64,000 nucleotides of DNA from Cytophagales bacterium (GCA_017303805.1 JAFLBQ010000006.1:310001-374000), one strand, 5' to 3'. Numbered from the stretch's first letter, positions 18,139 to 28,079 are shown. Translations and numbers: made by a program. The notes: generated from the sequence alone by a model not told the origin.

Positions 18139-19392
18139 ATGCAGGGCTTTTGGTGCATAACGGCATGGGCAATTACCACTACATGGTGTTGGGGGCAAAC
18201 TGCACCTACCTACTACGAAAACATTCAGCCCTTGATTGCCAGAAATTGTTCCTCATGTCATCGCCCGGGGGGCATTGGTCCCTTTAGCCTTCTCAGTTAC
18301 GATGAGGTTGCCGCCAAGGGAACGTTTATTGGAAAAGTAACGAAGTCACGGTACATGCCCCCCTGGAAGGCCGATCCCGTGTATCAAAGTTTTCGCAATC
18401 AAACCATTTTAACCGAAGAAGAGATTGACCTCATTCAGCAGTGGCTTGCCGGTGGCATGCAGATGGGAAAGGTACAGCATGTAAAGAACTCAAGTGCATT
18501 AAATACCGTGGCAAAGCCCGATCTTGTGTTGCCCATGACGAAAAGTTATCGATTGACCGACCAGGCCAAAGAAGACTTTAGGTTTTTTGTTATTCCAACC
18601 AACCTTCGATCTGATGCCTACCTGTCAGCCATTGAATTTGTGCCTGGCAACCGCAAACAAGTACATCACAGCAGAGTAATGGTAGATTCTACAAGAAAGA
18701 TTCGAGGTATTGATGGAATGAGCGAACTGGATCCACGCATAAAAGAATTTCAAACCATTCCCCTCGCTGACGAGTTTCTTTATGGTTGGGTACCCGGCAA
18801 TACAAAGATTTTTTTCCCACCGGGAAGTGCCAAACGAATTCCCAAAGGAGCAGATTTGATTTTAAACATTCACTATTCGCCAACCTCCAGTCAGCAACGG
18901 GATCAATCCGTTGTTAATTTTTACTTCGCGAAAAAACCCGTACTGCGCGAAGTAAAAACACTCACTCTCAAAGAAAGCGACATTCGCAATCAACCATTTT
19001 TTATCGAAGCCGAACGCAGGCCCACCTTTTATATGGACTACCCGGTTAAAAAAGACATGGCTGTTATTTCTGTAATGCCGCACATGCATTTTATCGGAAA
19101 GTCCTTTCTGGCTTACGCGGTAACACCCGAAGGACAACAAATTCCCTTGATAAAAATAGATAAGTGGGATTTTAACTGGCAAACAACTTATCAGTTTAAG
19201 AAGTTGATAGCAATCCCTGCGGGCTCAATAATTCATGTCGAAGCCCAATTTGACAACACATCGGAAAATCCGATGAACCCCAATCATCCACCAAAAAATA
19301 TTGGCTATGGCTGGAATTCCACTGATGAAATGTGCAACCTGGTTATTTATTATCTCGATTATCAGGAAGGCGATGAGTTGATCGATTATTGA
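18139..19392 (+). CDS. Exported heme c / copper type II monooxygenase-like protein
   Basis: A 417-residue exported protein. After the signal peptide comes a cytochrome c-type heme site C37-S-S-C40-H41, with YMPPWK about 35 residues on as a likely region for the axial Met. From about 150 to the end the sequence looks like the two-domain copper monooxygenase (PHM/DBH-like) fold, with histidine clusters VHHSR and PHMHF as candidate copper ligands. Homologues carry the label ascorbate-dependent monooxygenase or cytochrome c. The substrate is unknown. Its last seven bases overlap the end of the convergent ABC transporter gene. Confidence 0.75.
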   Translation: MQGFWCITAWAITTTWCWGQTAPTYYENIQPLIARNCSSCHRPGGIGPFSLLSYDEVAAKGTFIGKVTKSRYMPPWKADPVYQSFRNQTILTEEEIDLIQQWLAGGMQMGKVQHVKNSSALNTVAKPDLVLPMTKSYRLTDQAKEDFRFFVIPTNLRSDAYLSAIEFVPGNRKQVHHSRVMVDSTRKIRGIDGMSELDPRIKEFQTIPLADEFLYGWVPGNTKIFFPPGSAKRIPKGADLILNIHYSPTSSQQRDQSVVNFYFAKKPVLREVKTLTLKESDIRNQPFFIEAERRPTFYMDYPVKKDMAVISVMPHMHFIGKSFLAYAVTPEGQQIPLIKIDKWDFNWQTTYQFKKLIAIPAGSIIHVEAQFDNTSENPMNPNHPPKNIGYGWNSTDEMCNLVIYYLDYQEGDELIDY

Positions 19393-20357
19393 TCGACCTT
19401 CGCCAGGTATTCAAGTAACTCTTTTAAGGTGCTTACCGTGTGGGTTGCTTCGTGAGCGGAGATGGTGAAGTGCAACTGCTCCTTATTGATACCTACGGCT
19501 AGGTGCAGGCTGCTCTCAGAAGAAATTTTATACCCACATCGTTCCAGTGCGTTTTTAGTCCACAAAAACTCATGACTGCTGCCCTCCAGTGCAATTGAAA
19601 GTGGCCGGTACGCCTGATGTGTTATCTTTCCGGTTTTCAAATCAAAGCCTTTTAGTTGAAACACCGAGTCGAAGCTTCCATCCAACACCAGATCTTCCGG
19701 AACACCGGTTATAATTTTTTTGTTGGGTGTTGCCAGCCAGATTTTATCGGCAGTTTGTAAGGCAAGATCTAATTCGTGAGTTGCTACCAATATGGTTTTG
19801 CCGGCACGGTGCGCTAAGTTCCGGAGCAGGTTCATTATCTCCACACGGTTATTTAAATCTAAATGGGCGGTGGGTTCATCCAATAATAAGATTGCAGCAT
19901 CCTGGGCAAGCGCCTTGGCAATTAATGCCATTTGCAACTGGCCATCGCTAACTTGCGAAAGTTGATTGTCGGCAATAGCGCTCAGATTAACCTGTTGAAT
20001 GGCACGTTCGATAATAGCTTGATCGTGCGCTGATAACGTAAGCCACCAATCGAGGTAGGGGTAGCGGCCATAAGTTACCAGGTCGCGCACCGTCATTTGT
20101 GTCCCCGTTATTTTTTCGGTGAGTACGATGGCCACCGATTGGGTGGTGGTAACCACACCTTCAAGCGGTGGGTGAATACCGGCCAAAGTTTTTATTAAGG
20201 TAGTTTTGCCGGCCCCGTTTAGCCCCATAAAGCAAACCAACTCGCCTCGGTTTAACGCAAGTGATAAAGGCTCAAACAGCACCTTATCTCCGGCTCTGTT
20301 CCTAAATCCAACCTGCAGGCTGTGGGTTTCTAAAACGGTGGGCGCTTTGTTAGACAC
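19386..20357 (-). CDS. ABC importer ATP-binding protein, iron-siderophore/cobalamin type
   Basis: A 323-residue ATPase of the FecE/BtuD type. Walker A GLNGAGKTT (45-53), Walker B LLLDE (157-161), H-loop H194. The signature motif is QVSDGQLQ (135-142) rather than LSGGQ, so two positions deviate. After the ATPase core, about 110 extra residues (from about 215) form a C-terminal domain without a name I can give. It partners the FecCD permease encoded just upstream (overlap of eight bases). No periplasmic binding protein or TonB receptor is adjacent. Confidence 0.9.
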   Translation of the reverse strand: MSNKAPTVLETHSLQVGFRNRAGDKVLFEPLSLALNRGELVCFMGLNGAGKTTLIKTLAGIHPPLEGVVTTTQSVAIVLTEKITGTQMTVRDLVTYGRYPYLDWWLTLSAHDQAIIERAIQQVNLSAIADNQLSQVSDGQLQMALIAKALAQDAAILLLDEPTAHLDLNNRVEIMNLLRNLAHRAGKTILVATHELDLALQTADKIWLATPNKKIITGVPEDLVLDGSFDSVFQLKGFDLKTGKITHQAYRPLSIALEGSSHEFLWTKNALERCGYKISSESSLHLAVGINKEQLHFTISAHEATHTVSTLKELLEYLAKVDQ

Positions 20358-21363
20358 TGATTCGCTTTGCTTTTATAACCATCCAAATTACAACCGGGGC
20401 GCCAATCAGCGATGTGATGGCATTGAGCGGAAGAACACGGCTGCCGGGCATCTGGGCCAACATATCGCATACTAATAAGAGCAATCCACCACCCAGCATT
20501 ACAGCAGGCAAAAGTATTTTATGATTACTTGCGGGCACTACCAGTCGTATTAAATGAGGCACAGCCAGCCCTACAAAGGCAATGGGCCCGCAGAAAGCTG
20601 TTACAGCTCCCACCATCAACCCGGTTACAAGTACAACGGCCAAGCGCCCCCGCTTCATGTTAATCCCAAGGTTGGTTGCGTAACTCTCGCCCAACAACAT
20701 GCCATTAAGAACCTTTACCATACTTATACTAATGAGCAGCCCACAACATACTATAGAACATAGCACACCTAACTCAGCCCAATTGGTACTGCCAACGCTG
20801 CCCAGCATCCAGATCATAAACGTTTGAAGGTCGTCTGCCTGACTTGTAAACTGCAGCACGCTTACTATGGAAGAGGTAGCAGCACTTAACATAAGGCCTA
20901 CCAGCAACAGCGAGGTATTGTCTCGAACGTACCGGGCAATAATAATAACAACGATAAAAACCATTATTCCCCCCAGGCTGGCAGCAAGGGCTACACTCCA
21001 CGCACCGGGCACAATAATAGAAGTAACTGAAGGGTAACGCCCGGCCATTAATAATAACGCTACAAAGAGACTTGCCCCTGATGTTAAGCCCAGTACATCG
21101 GGCCCGGCCATGGGGTTGCGAAAAAGCGTTTGCATTAATAATCCGCCCGTTGCCAATGCGCTACCTGCCACAATGCAGGTAATCGCTTTTGGCAATCGAA
21201 ATTGCCAAACAATTTCTGAGGCGGTGCCGGTGTGTGAAAATAAACCTTGCACCACCTCAGCAAATGAAAGCGCGGCACTGCCTACCGAAACATTGAGGAG
21301 AAAAAGCAACCCCAGCATCAACGTAAGTGCGAGTAAGTTTAAACCATAGCGGCCTCTAGTCAT
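20350..21363 (-). CDS. FecCD-family ABC importer permease
   Basis: A 337-residue permease of the BtuC/FecCD family with about ten membrane segments. Typical blocks are QFRLPKAITCIVAGSALATGGLLMQTLFRNPMA-like (about 55-90), the coupling-helix region, and FCGPIAFVGLAVPHLIR (about 260-276). It would carry ferric siderophores, heme or cobalamin into the cytoplasm; the substrate cannot be told from sequence. It heads a two-gene minus-strand unit with the ATPase. It is divergent from the ribosomal operon, with 291 bases between them. Confidence 0.92.
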   Translation of the reverse strand: MTRGRYGLNLLALTLMLGLLFLLNVSVGSAALSFAEVVQGLFSHTGTASEIVWQFRLPKAITCIVAGSALATGGLLMQTLFRNPMAGPDVLGLTSGASLFVALLLMAGRYPSVTSIIVPGAWSVALAASLGGIMVFIVVIIIARYVRDNTSLLLVGLMLSAATSSIVSVLQFTSQADDLQTFMIWMLGSVGSTNWAELGVLCSIVCCGLLISISMVKVLNGMLLGESYATNLGINMKRGRLAVVLVTGLMVGAVTAFCGPIAFVGLAVPHLIRLVVPASNHKILLPAVMLGGGLLLLVCDMLAQMPGSRVLPLNAITSLIGAPVVIWMVIKAKRISV

Positions 21364-21561
21364 GATTTACGTGGCAAATGCAAAGCGAAAAGTAAAACCT
21401 TTTTTATTGGGGCTGAAACTGCGATGTTCGACCTTCAGCTTGTTTAGTCTAACAAATCAATGCATTAGTTTATTTTGATTGAAAATCAGATAGTTACAAT
21501 TCATTTTTTTATTTATGCAAAGGCTGGCCCTGCAAATCCTTTATTTTTTTGAAACCCGCAC

Positions 21562-21591
21562 TTGGTACGTACACTTAAGTTCCTATCTTTG
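21562..21591 (+). promoter_or_regulatory. Promoter of the rplC ribosomal operon
   Basis: CTTG (-33 core TTG at 21562-21564), a 19-nt spacer and TATCTTTG at 21584-21591, a full match to the Bacteroidota -7 element TAnnTTTG. It continues as TATCTTTGCAG, an 11-mer identical to that in the rpsH promoter. Transcription would start near 21595-21598, giving a leader of about 60 nt. The rest of the 291-base gap (21364-21561) shows nothing I can name. Confidence 0.7.
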
Positions 21592-21594
21592 CAG

Positions 21595-21626
21595 TCCTTT
21601 TTGCAGAACAAAACCCGCAAAACGGA
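21595..21626 (+). promoter_or_regulatory. 5' leader hairpin of the rplC operon
   Basis: TCC (21595-21597) pairs with GGA (21624-21626), and TTTTGC (21599-21604) pairs with GCAAAA (21617-21622), with one mismatch between the two stems. The hairpin sits at the expected 5' end of the mRNA. It could stabilise the mRNA or be the site of feedback by a ribosomal protein. Confidence 0.45.
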
Positions 21627-21654
21627 TTAAAAACAAGTAAAATAGGTTTCAACC

Positions 21655-22287
21655 ATGCCTGGAATTATCGGACGAAAAGTAGGAATGACCAGCGTTTTTG
21701 GCGCAGACGGCCAGAATATCGCGGTAACGGTCATTGAAGCAGGCCCCTGTGTTGTCACTCAGGTTAAAAACACTGAGACTGACGGATACCGGGCTGTGCA
21801 GCTTTCCTTCGCAGAGCGTAAGGAAAAGAATACTCCCAAGCCGCTGGTTGGTCATTTCAAAAAAGCCAACACCAGCCCCAAAAAATCTACAGTTGAATTC
21901 AGAGACTTCCGCAAGGAGTTTGAAGGCATTGTAGAATTAGGTAAGGAGATTAAAGTACAAGATGTATTTGCTGAAGGTGACTTCGTAGATGCAGTAGGCA
22001 CCTCGAAAGGTAAAGGCTTTCAAGGTGTAGTAAAACGCCACGGCTTTAGTGGTGTGGGTGGTCAAACACACGGACAGCATAATCGCTTAAGAGCTCCGGG
22101 TTCAATGGGTAACGCATCTTTTGCGTCCCGGGTAATCAAGGGCAAGCGCTTGCCAGGCCGCATGGGTACAGACCGCGTAAAAGTTACCAACCTTAAGGTG
22201 GTAAAAATTCTGGCCGATAAAAACCTCATTCTGGTTAGCGGTTCGGTGCCAGGCGCAAAGAATTCAACCATAATCCTGCAGAAGTAA
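21655..22287 (+). CDS. rplC: 50S ribosomal protein L3
   Basis: L3, 210 residues, an early-assembly protein that reaches toward the peptidyl transferase centre. The start [15 protein letters not shown] and the central [14 protein letters not shown] and RAPGSMG stretches are diagnostic. It is the first gene of the operon. In many bacteria rpsJ (S10) precedes it, but here an oppositely oriented ABC permease lies upstream and rplC has its own promoter. Its stop overlaps the rplD start by one base. Confidence 0.98.
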   Translation: MPGIIGRKVGMTSVFGADGQNIAVTVIEAGPCVVTQVKNTETDGYRAVQLSFAERKEKNTPKPLVGHFKKANTSPKKSTVEFRDFRKEFEGIVELGKEIKVQDVFAEGDFVDAVGTSKGKGFQGVVKRHGFSGVGGQTHGQHNRLRAPGSMGNASFASRVIKGKRLPGRMGTDRVKVTNLKVVKILADKNLILVSGSVPGAKNSTIILQK

Positions 22288-22919
22288 TGGAAATAGCAGT
22301 TGTAAAACAGAGCGGGGAAACTACAGGCCGCAAGGTTAGCCTGGCCTCGGAAGTATTTGGCATTGAGCCGAACGACCATGCTATTTGGTTGGATGTGAAG
22401 AGTATTTTGGCGAACCAACGCCAAGGAACACACAAGTCCAAGCAACGGAACGAAATCTCAGGTTCTTCCAAGAAATTGAAGAAGCAAAAAGGAACCGGAG
22501 GCGCACGGGCAGGCAATATTAAGAACCCTCAGTTTAAAGGTGGTGGTCGTATTTTCGGTCCTACACCGCGCGATTACTCGTTTAAACTAAATAAGAAAGT
22601 AAAAGACCTGGCGCGCAAGTCTGCGCTTACCTACAAAGCGAAAGACAATCAGATTGCGGTAGTAGAAGATTTCAATTTTGAAGCTCCTAAAACAAAGCAA
22701 TACTTAAGCTTGCTCAGGTCGCTTTCAGTTGAAGGTAAGAAAACGTTGGTAGTGCTACCCGAAGTGAAGAAGAACATCGTGCTCTCAGGCCGTAACGTTC
22801 AAAACTCTAAAATCATTACTGCCGATCAAATCAATACTTATGATGTGATCAATGCCGATCAATTAATTTTCGTAGAGAGTTCATTAGGTAAGATCGATAA
22901 CCTTTTAAATAAGCAGTAA
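22287..22919 (+). CDS. rplD: 50S ribosomal protein L4
   Basis: L4, 210 residues. The long basic loop that lines the exit tunnel is clear at about 45-95 ([20 protein letters not shown], then [12 protein letters not shown]). In Escherichia coli L4 represses its own operon; no equivalent site can be claimed here. It starts on the last base of the rplC stop (TAATG), so translation is coupled. Confidence 0.98.
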   Translation: MEIAVVKQSGETTGRKVSLASEVFGIEPNDHAIWLDVKSILANQRQGTHKSKQRNEISGSSKKLKKQKGTGGARAGNIKNPQFKGGGRIFGPTPRDYSFKLNKKVKDLARKSALTYKAKDNQIAVVEDFNFEAPKTKQYLSLLRSLSVEGKKTLVVLPEVKKNIVLSGRNVQNSKIITADQINTYDVINADQLIFVESSLGKIDNLLNKQ

Positions 22920-22924
22920 TCTTT

Positions 22925-23212
22925 ATGAGTATCTTAAAACGACCCTTGGTTACTGAAAAAGTTTCGGCCTTGAACGAAAAGGGCAAGTATGGCTTTATCG
23001 TGGCTGCTGAAGCCAACAAGGTTGAAATTAAAAATGCAGTAGAAAAGATGTATGGCGTAAATGTTGAGCGGGTTAACACAATTAATGTGTTGGGCAAGTT
23101 TAAAAGTCGCTATACAAAAGCCGGTGTATTATCTGGCCGCAAGCCCAGCTACAAAAAAGCCATTGTTACTTTGGCTTCTGGCGATGTAATTGATTTTTAT
23201 AGCAACGTATAA
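22925..23212 (+). CDS. rplW: 50S ribosomal protein L23
   Basis: L23, 95 residues. It sits at the tunnel exit and is the docking point for trigger factor and SRP. The start KRPLVTEKVSALNEKGKYGF and the mid-section NTINVLGKFKSR fit the family. It lies five bases after rplD. The internal loop is short, as in other bacterial L23. Confidence 0.97.
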   Translation: MSILKRPLVTEKVSALNEKGKYGFIVAAEANKVEIKNAVEKMYGVNVERVNTINVLGKFKSRYTKAGVLSGRKPSYKKAIVTLASGDVIDFYSNV

Positions 23213-23222
23213 TTTATAAACA

Positions 23223-24047
23223 ATGGCGTTGAAAAAACTTAGACCCGTAACCGCAGGCACACGTCACAGACTTTCGCCTGGTTTCGAGGATGTAACCGAA
23301 AGCACTCCTGAAAAGTCGCTGGTAGTTACTCTTAAAAAGACTGGTGGCCGCAACAATGTAGGCCGTTTAACCATGCGCTACATTGGTGGAGGCCACAAGC
23401 AAAAGGTTCGCTTAATCGATTTCAAACGCAACCGCTTTGGTATTCCGGCAGTTGTTAAATCGATTGAGTACGACCCAAGCCGCACCGCTCGCATTGCAAA
23501 ATTATATTATGCCGATGGTTTTAAATCTTACATCCTTGCTCCGCAAGGCATTAAGGTAGGCCAAACCATTTTGTCGGGCGAGGACATTGCCCCGGAAGTT
23601 GGCAATGCTTTACCGCTTTCAAAAATTCCTGTAGGTACCATTGTGCACAACGTAGAAATTAAGCCAGGATCCGGTGCAGCTATTGCCCGCAGTGCTGGTG
23701 CGTTTGTTCAGTTGGTGGCACGTGAAGGTGCTTATGCTACACTTAAGATGCCTTCGGGTGAAATGCGCAATGTGTTGGTAAACTGCCTTGCTACTGTAGG
23801 CGCAGTTTCTAATGCCGAGCACATGAATGAGAGTGTGGGCAAAGCAGGCCGCAGCCGTTGGAGAGGTATCCGTCCGCGTACGCGTGCGGTTGCCATGAAC
23901 CCGGTAGATCACCCGATGGGTGGTGGTGAAGGTCGTGCATCCGGTGGTCATCCACGGTCGCGCAAAGGCCTGTTGGCGAAGGGTAAAAAGACTCGTCACC
24001 CCAAGAAGTATTCTGATGGTTTAATCATAGCAAGGAGGAAGAAATAA
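23223..24047 (+). CDS. rplB: 50S ribosomal protein L2
   Basis: L2, 274 residues, needed for subunit joining and peptidyl transfer. Signature blocks: [15 protein letters not shown] at about 57-71 and [20 protein letters not shown] near 222-241, which contains the conserved His close to the active centre. The C-terminus is basic, as expected. Ten bases after rplW; rpsS follows two bases later. Confidence 0.98.
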   Translation: MALKKLRPVTAGTRHRLSPGFEDVTESTPEKSLVVTLKKTGGRNNVGRLTMRYIGGGHKQKVRLIDFKRNRFGIPAVVKSIEYDPSRTARIAKLYYADGFKSYILAPQGIKVGQTILSGEDIAPEVGNALPLSKIPVGTIVHNVEIKPGSGAAIARSAGAFVQLVAREGAYATLKMPSGEMRNVLVNCLATVGAVSNAEHMNESVGKAGRSRWRGIRPRTRAVAMNPVDHPMGGGEGRASGGHPRSRKGLLAKGKKTRHPKKYSDGLIIARRKK

Positions 24048-24049
24048 TT

Positions 24050-24322
24050 ATGGGAAGGTCAGTTAAAAAAGGTCCTTATATAGACGCTCGCCTACTGAAG
24101 AAAGTATCGGTAATGGAAGAGTCGGGTAAGAAATCCGTAATCAAAACATGGTCACGCAGATCTACCATTACTCCAGATTGCATTGGGCATACGTTTGCCG
24201 TTCACAATGGCAATAAGTTTATACCGGTGTATGTTACAGAAAACATGGTGGGGCACAAATTGGGTGAGTTTGCACCTACCCGCACCTTCAAAGGGCACTC
24301 TGGTAACAATAAGAACGGTTAA
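24050..24322 (+). CDS. rpsS: 30S ribosomal protein S19
   Basis: S19, 90 residues, in the head of the 30S subunit where it binds S13 and 16S r[22 protein letters not shown] at the start and [16 protein letters not shown] near the end are typical. Followed by a 32-base gap before rplV, one of the longer spacers in this part of the operon. Confidence 0.98.
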   Translation: MGRSVKKGPYIDARLLKKVSVMEESGKKSVIKTWSRRSTITPDCIGHTFAVHNGNKFIPVYVTENMVGHKLGEFAPTRTFKGHSGNNKNG

Positions 24323-24354
24323 GTAATCAGGCAAACCTCAACGATTCCTGAACA

Positions 24355-24822
24355 ATGGAAACAGAAAAGAAAAAGAAACGGTCGGTAGTAAAAAGGGAAA
24401 AAATAAAGGCAGTTAAAGAAGCTGCTAAGCAAGGTCCCGCTACTGCCTATTTAAAAGATGTTCCTTCCTCGCCTCGTAAGATGCGGTTGGTAGCAGATAT
24501 GATTCGTGGCGAAAGAGTGAGTAAAGCATTGAACATGCTGAAATACGAAGCCAAGCACCCCGCAGCCAAAATGGAGAAACTATTGCTTTCGGCCATCAGC
24601 AGCTGGGAAGCAAAAAACAGCGATGTAAAACTAGAAGAAGCAGACCTGTTTGTAAAAGAGGTATTTGTAGATGGTGGCAGAATTTTGAAACGCTTGAGAC
24701 CGGCACCACAAGGCCGTGCACATCGCGTTCGCAAAAGATCAAACCATGTAACCTTAACAGTTGACCGCATGCCTGCAAAGGTTGAGGCGAATAAGTCAGA
24801 ATCTAAAGAAACAAAAGCGTAA
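24355..24822 (+). CDS. rplV: 50S ribosomal protein L22 with N-terminal extension
   Basis: L22, 155 residues, a tunnel-wall protein. The conserved core starts at about residue 32 ([20 protein letters not shown]) and includes the tunnel hairpin before [14 protein letters not shown]. The first 30 residues are an extra lysine-rich segment ([13 protein letters not shown]). Most bacterial L22 are about 110 residues, so this one is long at both ends. There is no alternative start close to the core. Its stop overlaps the rpsC start by one base. Confidence 0.96.
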   Translation: METEKKKKRSVVKREKIKAVKEAAKQGPATAYLKDVPSSPRKMRLVADMIRGERVSKALNMLKYEAKHPAAKMEKLLLSAISSWEAKNSDVKLEEADLFVKEVFVDGGRILKRLRPAPQGRAHRVRKRSNHVTLTVDRMPAKVEANKSESKETKA

Positions 24823-25604
24823 TGGGACAGAAGATTAACCCGGTAGGTTTCAGATTAGGCATCGTGCGTGGCTGGGATTCCAGTTGGTTCGGTGGAAAAA
24901 CTTTTTCTGATAAGTTGGTAGAAGACCAGAAGATCAGAAAATATGTAGATGCCCGTATTCAAAAAGGAGGCATTGCCAAAGTAGTAATTGAGCGTACGCT
25001 AAAACGAATCACACTTACCATCCATACAGCCAGACCAGGCGTAGTAATTGGTAAGGGTGGAAACGAGGTTGACAAAATCAAAGAGGAGCTGAAGAAGCTT
25101 ACAAACAAAGACGTACAGATAAACATCTACGAAATCAAACGTCCGGAATTGGATGCACGGCTGGTAGGGGAATCAATTGCTCAGCAATTGGAAGCCCGGA
25201 TTTCGTACCGCAGAGCGATGAAGCAAGCAATTGCGGCTACCATGCGGGTGGGTGCAGAAGGTATCAAAGTAAAACTTTCGGGCCGCCTGGCGGGAGCCGA
25301 TATGGCCCGTACCGAGCAATACAAAGAAGGACGCATTCCATTGCATACCCTGCGTGCCGATATCGACTATGCAATATCAGAAGCACAGACGGTGTATGGT
25401 AAAATTGGAATCAAGGTTTGGATTTTCAAAGGTGAGGTTTACGGCAAACGCGATCTTTCGCCCAACGTAGGCATGGTAAGCAACACCACAGGCGAAGGTA
25501 AATCCGGACAACCGGCAACGGGCGGAGAAAGAAGACGTGGTGGCGACCGGGGTGGAAGAAACGAGCGCGGTGGCGATCGGGGCGATAGAAGAACCAAGAA
25601 ATAA
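24822..25604 (+). CDS. rpsC: 30S ribosomal protein S3
   Basis: S3, 260 residues, at the mRNA entry of the 30S subunit, with helicase-like function. The KH domain carries [13 protein letters not shown] (GxxG loop, about 72-84). The C-terminal domain includes [20 protein letters not shown]. The last 35 residues form a Gly/Arg/Asp-rich repeat tail ([14 protein letters not shown] and on), longer than in enteric S3. It starts on the rplV stop. Confidence 0.98.
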   Translation: MGQKINPVGFRLGIVRGWDSSWFGGKTFSDKLVEDQKIRKYVDARIQKGGIAKVVIERTLKRITLTIHTARPGVVIGKGGNEVDKIKEELKKLTNKDVQINIYEIKRPELDARLVGESIAQQLEARISYRRAMKQAIAATMRVGAEGIKVKLSGRLAGADMARTEQYKEGRIPLHTLRADIDYAISEAQTVYGKIGIKVWIFKGEVYGKRDLSPNVGMVSNTTGEGKSGQPATGGERRRGGDRGGRNERGGDRGDRRTKK

Positions 25605-25634
25605 TTAAGAGAACAGTTTAAATTTTAGGATAAC

Positions 25635-26066
25635 ATGTTACAGCCTAAACGAACGAAATTCAGAAAAATGCAGAAGGGCAAAATCAAAGGCCAGGCAACG
25701 CGTGGTCATCAGATTGCCTTTGGTTCGTTTGCAATTAAAGCCCTGGAACCGGGATGGATTACCGCTCGTCAACTTGAAGCCGCCCGCGTAGCCGTAACCC
25801 GTGCTATGAAGCGCGAAGGTCAGGTGTGGATTCGCATATTTCCAGATAAGCCCATTACACGCAAACCTGCTGAGGTGCGGATGGGTAAAGGTAAAGGTGC
25901 GCCAGAGTATTGGGTAGCCGTTATTAAACCGGGTACTATATTATTTGAAGCGGGCGGAGTAACCATGGCTACTGCAAAAGAAGCGTTGGCCCTGGCCGAT
26001 GGCAAGTTGCCAATCAAAACCCGTTTCACTGTAAGAAGAGATTACGTTGAACAAGCAGTAAAATGA
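25635..26066 (+). CDS. rplP: 50S ribosomal protein L16
   Basis: L16, 143 residues, near the A-site tRNA elbow. [19 protein letters not shown] at the start and [20 protein letters not shown] at about 74-93 are diagnostic. The end overlaps the rpmC start by four bases (ATGA), so the two are coupled. Confidence 0.98.
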   Translation: MLQPKRTKFRKMQKGKIKGQATRGHQIAFGSFAIKALEPGWITARQLEAARVAVTRAMKREGQVWIRIFPDKPITRKPAEVRMGKGKGAPEYWVAVIKPGTILFEAGGVTMATAKEALALADGKLPIKTRFTVRRDYVEQAVK

Positions 26067-26257
26067 AAAACGCAGAGATAAAAGGCTTAACCCTGGCCGA
26101 GTTGAATGAAAAAATTGGTAGCGAGACCGAAGCGCTGCGTAAGTTAAAATTTGCGCACCAGGTTTCGGCAATCGAAAACCCGATGCGGATTCAAGAAACC
26201 CGCAGGTTAATTGCCCGGCTAAAAACGGAATTGAAAGCAAAGGAAACTCAAAAATAA
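26063..26257 (+). CDS. rpmC: 50S ribosomal protein L29
   Basis: L29, 64 residues, two helices at the tunnel exit beside L23. The pattern [17 protein letters not shown] then [26 protein letters not shown] fits the family. It overlaps rplP by four bases and is followed by rpsQ seven bases later. Confidence 0.96.
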   Translation: MKNAEIKGLTLAELNEKIGSETEALRKLKFAHQVSAIENPMRIQETRRLIARLKTELKAKETQK

Positions 26258-26264
26258 AGGTGTC

Positions 26265-26525
26265 ATGGAGGCAACCAGAAACTTAAGAAAAGAAAGAGTG
26301 GGTAAAGTGGTGAGCAATAAAATGCAAAAGTCCATTACCGTAGCTTTAGATCGTAAGGTAAAGCACCCGATCTACGGTAAGTTCATGAACAAAACAACCA
26401 AGTTCATGGCCCATGACGAGAAAAACGAGGCAGGAATTGGCGACACCGTGCGCATAATGGAAACCCGTCCGTTAAGCAAAAACAAAAGATGGAGATTGGT
26501 TGAAATCATTGAAAAAGCGAAGTAA
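26265..26525 (+). CDS. rpsQ: 30S ribosomal protein S17
   Basis: S17, 86 residues, an OB-fold protein binding the 5' domain of 16S r[44 protein letters not shown] and [17 protein letters not shown] are all present. Two bases before rplN. Confidence 0.97.
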   Translation: MEATRNLRKERVGKVVSNKMQKSITVALDRKVKHPIYGKFMNKTTKFMAHDEKNEAGIGDTVRIMETRPLSKNKRWRLVEIIEKAK

Positions 26526-26527
26526 TC

Positions 26528-26896
26528 ATGATATCTACAGAAAGCAGGTTAGTTGTAGCCGATAACAGTGGTGCCAAAGAAGTTCTTTGTGTGCACGTGC
26601 TGGGCGGCACCAGAAGAGAATCAGCTAGTGTGGGCGACAAGATCGTAGTAACGGTAAAGTCCGCAATCCCAACCAGCCAGATTAAAAAGGGAACTGTATC
26701 AAAAGCCGTTATTGTGCGCACCAAAAAGGAGGTACGTAGAAAAGATGGTTCTTACATTCGTTTTGAAGACAATGCAGCGGTTTTGCTAAATGCTCAGGAC
26801 GAGCCACGCGGTACCCGCATTTTTGGGCCAGTAGCCCGCGAGTTGCGCGAAAAGCAATTCATGAAAATTGTATCATTGGCCCCCGAAGTTTTATAA
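26528..26896 (+). CDS. rplN: 50S ribosomal protein L14
   Basis: L14, 122 residues, at the subunit interface (bridge B8), where it also binds the silencing factor RsfS. The start [19 protein letters not shown] and the end [12 protein letters not shown] are classic, and length is exact for the family. Three bases before rplX. Confidence 0.98.
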   Translation: MISTESRLVVADNSGAKEVLCVHVLGGTRRESASVGDKIVVTVKSAIPTSQIKKGTVSKAVIVRTKKEVRRKDGSYIRFEDNAAVLLNAQDEPRGTRIFGPVARELREKQFMKIVSLAPEVL

Positions 26897-26899
26897 GCC

Positions 26900-27241
26900 A
26901 TGGAAAGAAAATTTAACAAGCAACCTAAGCTGCACGTTCGCAAAGGCGATACCGTGCTGATATTGGCTGGCGATGACAAGGGTAAAGAAGGCAAAGTTTT
27001 GGAAATTTTTGCTGAGAAAAACCGTGCTATTGTAGAAGGTATCAATATCATTACCAAGCACCAGAAGCCTTCGGCTGGCAAGCCCGAGGGTGGAATTAAG
27101 AAAACAGAAGGTACAATCCATATCAGTAACCTTAAGTTGGTAGAACCTTCAACCGGCAAGCCTACCCGTACCGGCCGCAAGCTGAACGAAAAGGGCAAGC
27201 TGCAGAGATATTCAAAGAAAACCGGAGAATTAATTAAGTAA
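26900..27241 (+). CDS. rplX: 50S ribosomal protein L24
   Basis: L24, 113 residues, an assembly-initiating protein. The KOW motif [19 protein letters not shown] spans about 13-31. The middle has [18 protein letters not shown]. The C-terminus is basic. Its stop overlaps the rplE start by one base. Confidence 0.97.
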   Translation: MERKFNKQPKLHVRKGDTVLILAGDDKGKEGKVLEIFAEKNRAIVEGINIITKHQKPSAGKPEGGIKKTEGTIHISNLKLVEPSTGKPTRTGRKLNEKGKLQRYSKKTGELIK

Positions 27242-27792
27242 TGGCAACTCCAAGATTAAAAGAGAAATACCTGAAAGAGGTAGTTCCCGGACTGAAGCAG
27301 AAGTTTCAGTACAAATCCATCATGCAAGTTCCCAAAGTGGAAAAGATTTGCATTAATAAAGGTATAGGCGCAGCTGTAGCCGATAAGAAGTTAATTGATG
27401 TGGGCGTGGAAGAACTTACAACCATCTCAGGTCAAAAGGCAGTAGCTACCCGTTCAAAGAAAGACATTTCGAACTTTAAGCTGCGCTCTAACCAGGCTAT
27501 TGGAGCTAAAGTAACTTTACGTGGCGACCGCATGTATGAATTCATGGATCGTCTGATGAACATTGCCCTGCCCCGCGTGCGCGATTTCAAGGGCGTGAGC
27601 GATAAGGGTTTTGATGGTCGTGGAAATTATACGCTCGGTGTTAAGGAGCAGATTATTTTTCCTGAGATCTCGATAGATAAAGTAACCAAAATCAATGGTA
27701 TGGACATAACATTCGTTACCTCGGCAGCTTCGGATGAAGAAAGCTACGAGTTGTTGCGTGCGTTGGGGATGCCATTCGTAAATAAAAATTAA
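27241..27792 (+). CDS. rplE: 50S ribosomal protein L5
   Basis: L5, 183 residues, which carries 5S rRNA into the central protuberance. [15 protein letters not shown] near the start, and [22 protein letters not shown]-type and [16 protein letters not shown] stretches are diagnostic. Coupled to rplX by a one-base overlap. Confidence 0.98.
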   Translation: MATPRLKEKYLKEVVPGLKQKFQYKSIMQVPKVEKICINKGIGAAVADKKLIDVGVEELTTISGQKAVATRSKKDISNFKLRSNQAIGAKVTLRGDRMYEFMDRLMNIALPRVRDFKGVSDKGFDGRGNYTLGVKEQIIFPEISIDKVTKINGMDITFVTSAASDEESYELLRALGMPFVNKN

Positions 27793-27809
27793 TCTTTTAA
27801 ACTGACTCC

Positions 27810-28079
27810 ATGGCAAAACTAGGACTCATAGCAAGAGACAAAAAGAAGGAAAAACTGGTTGCCCGGTATGCTGCCAAGCGCAAGGCTTTGAAAGAGGCTG
27901 GCGATTGGGCAGGCCTGGACAAGCTTCCGCGTAGCTCATCGGCCGTTCGTTTGCGCAGCCGTTGCAAGTTAACGGGGCGTCCGCGCGGTTACATGAGCAA
28001 GTTTGGCATTTGCCGTAACCAGTTCCGCCAAATGGCAAGCGATGGGAAAATCCCAGGCTTAACCAAGGCAAGCTGGTAA
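27810..28079 (+). CDS. rpsN: 30S ribosomal protein S14, zinc-free form
   Basis: S14, 89 residues, in the 30S head. It is the longer form without the CxxC zinc ribbon; the two cysteines present (in SRCKLTG and GICRNQF) do not make the four-Cys site. [20 protein letters not shown] and PGLTKASW are family landmarks. It is the last gene before an internal promoter; 157 bases separate it from rpsH. Confidence 0.97.
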   Translation: MAKLGLIARDKKKEKLVARYAAKRKALKEAGDWAGLDKLPRSSSAVRLRSRCKLTGRPRGYMSKFGICRNQFRQMASDGKIPGLTKASW

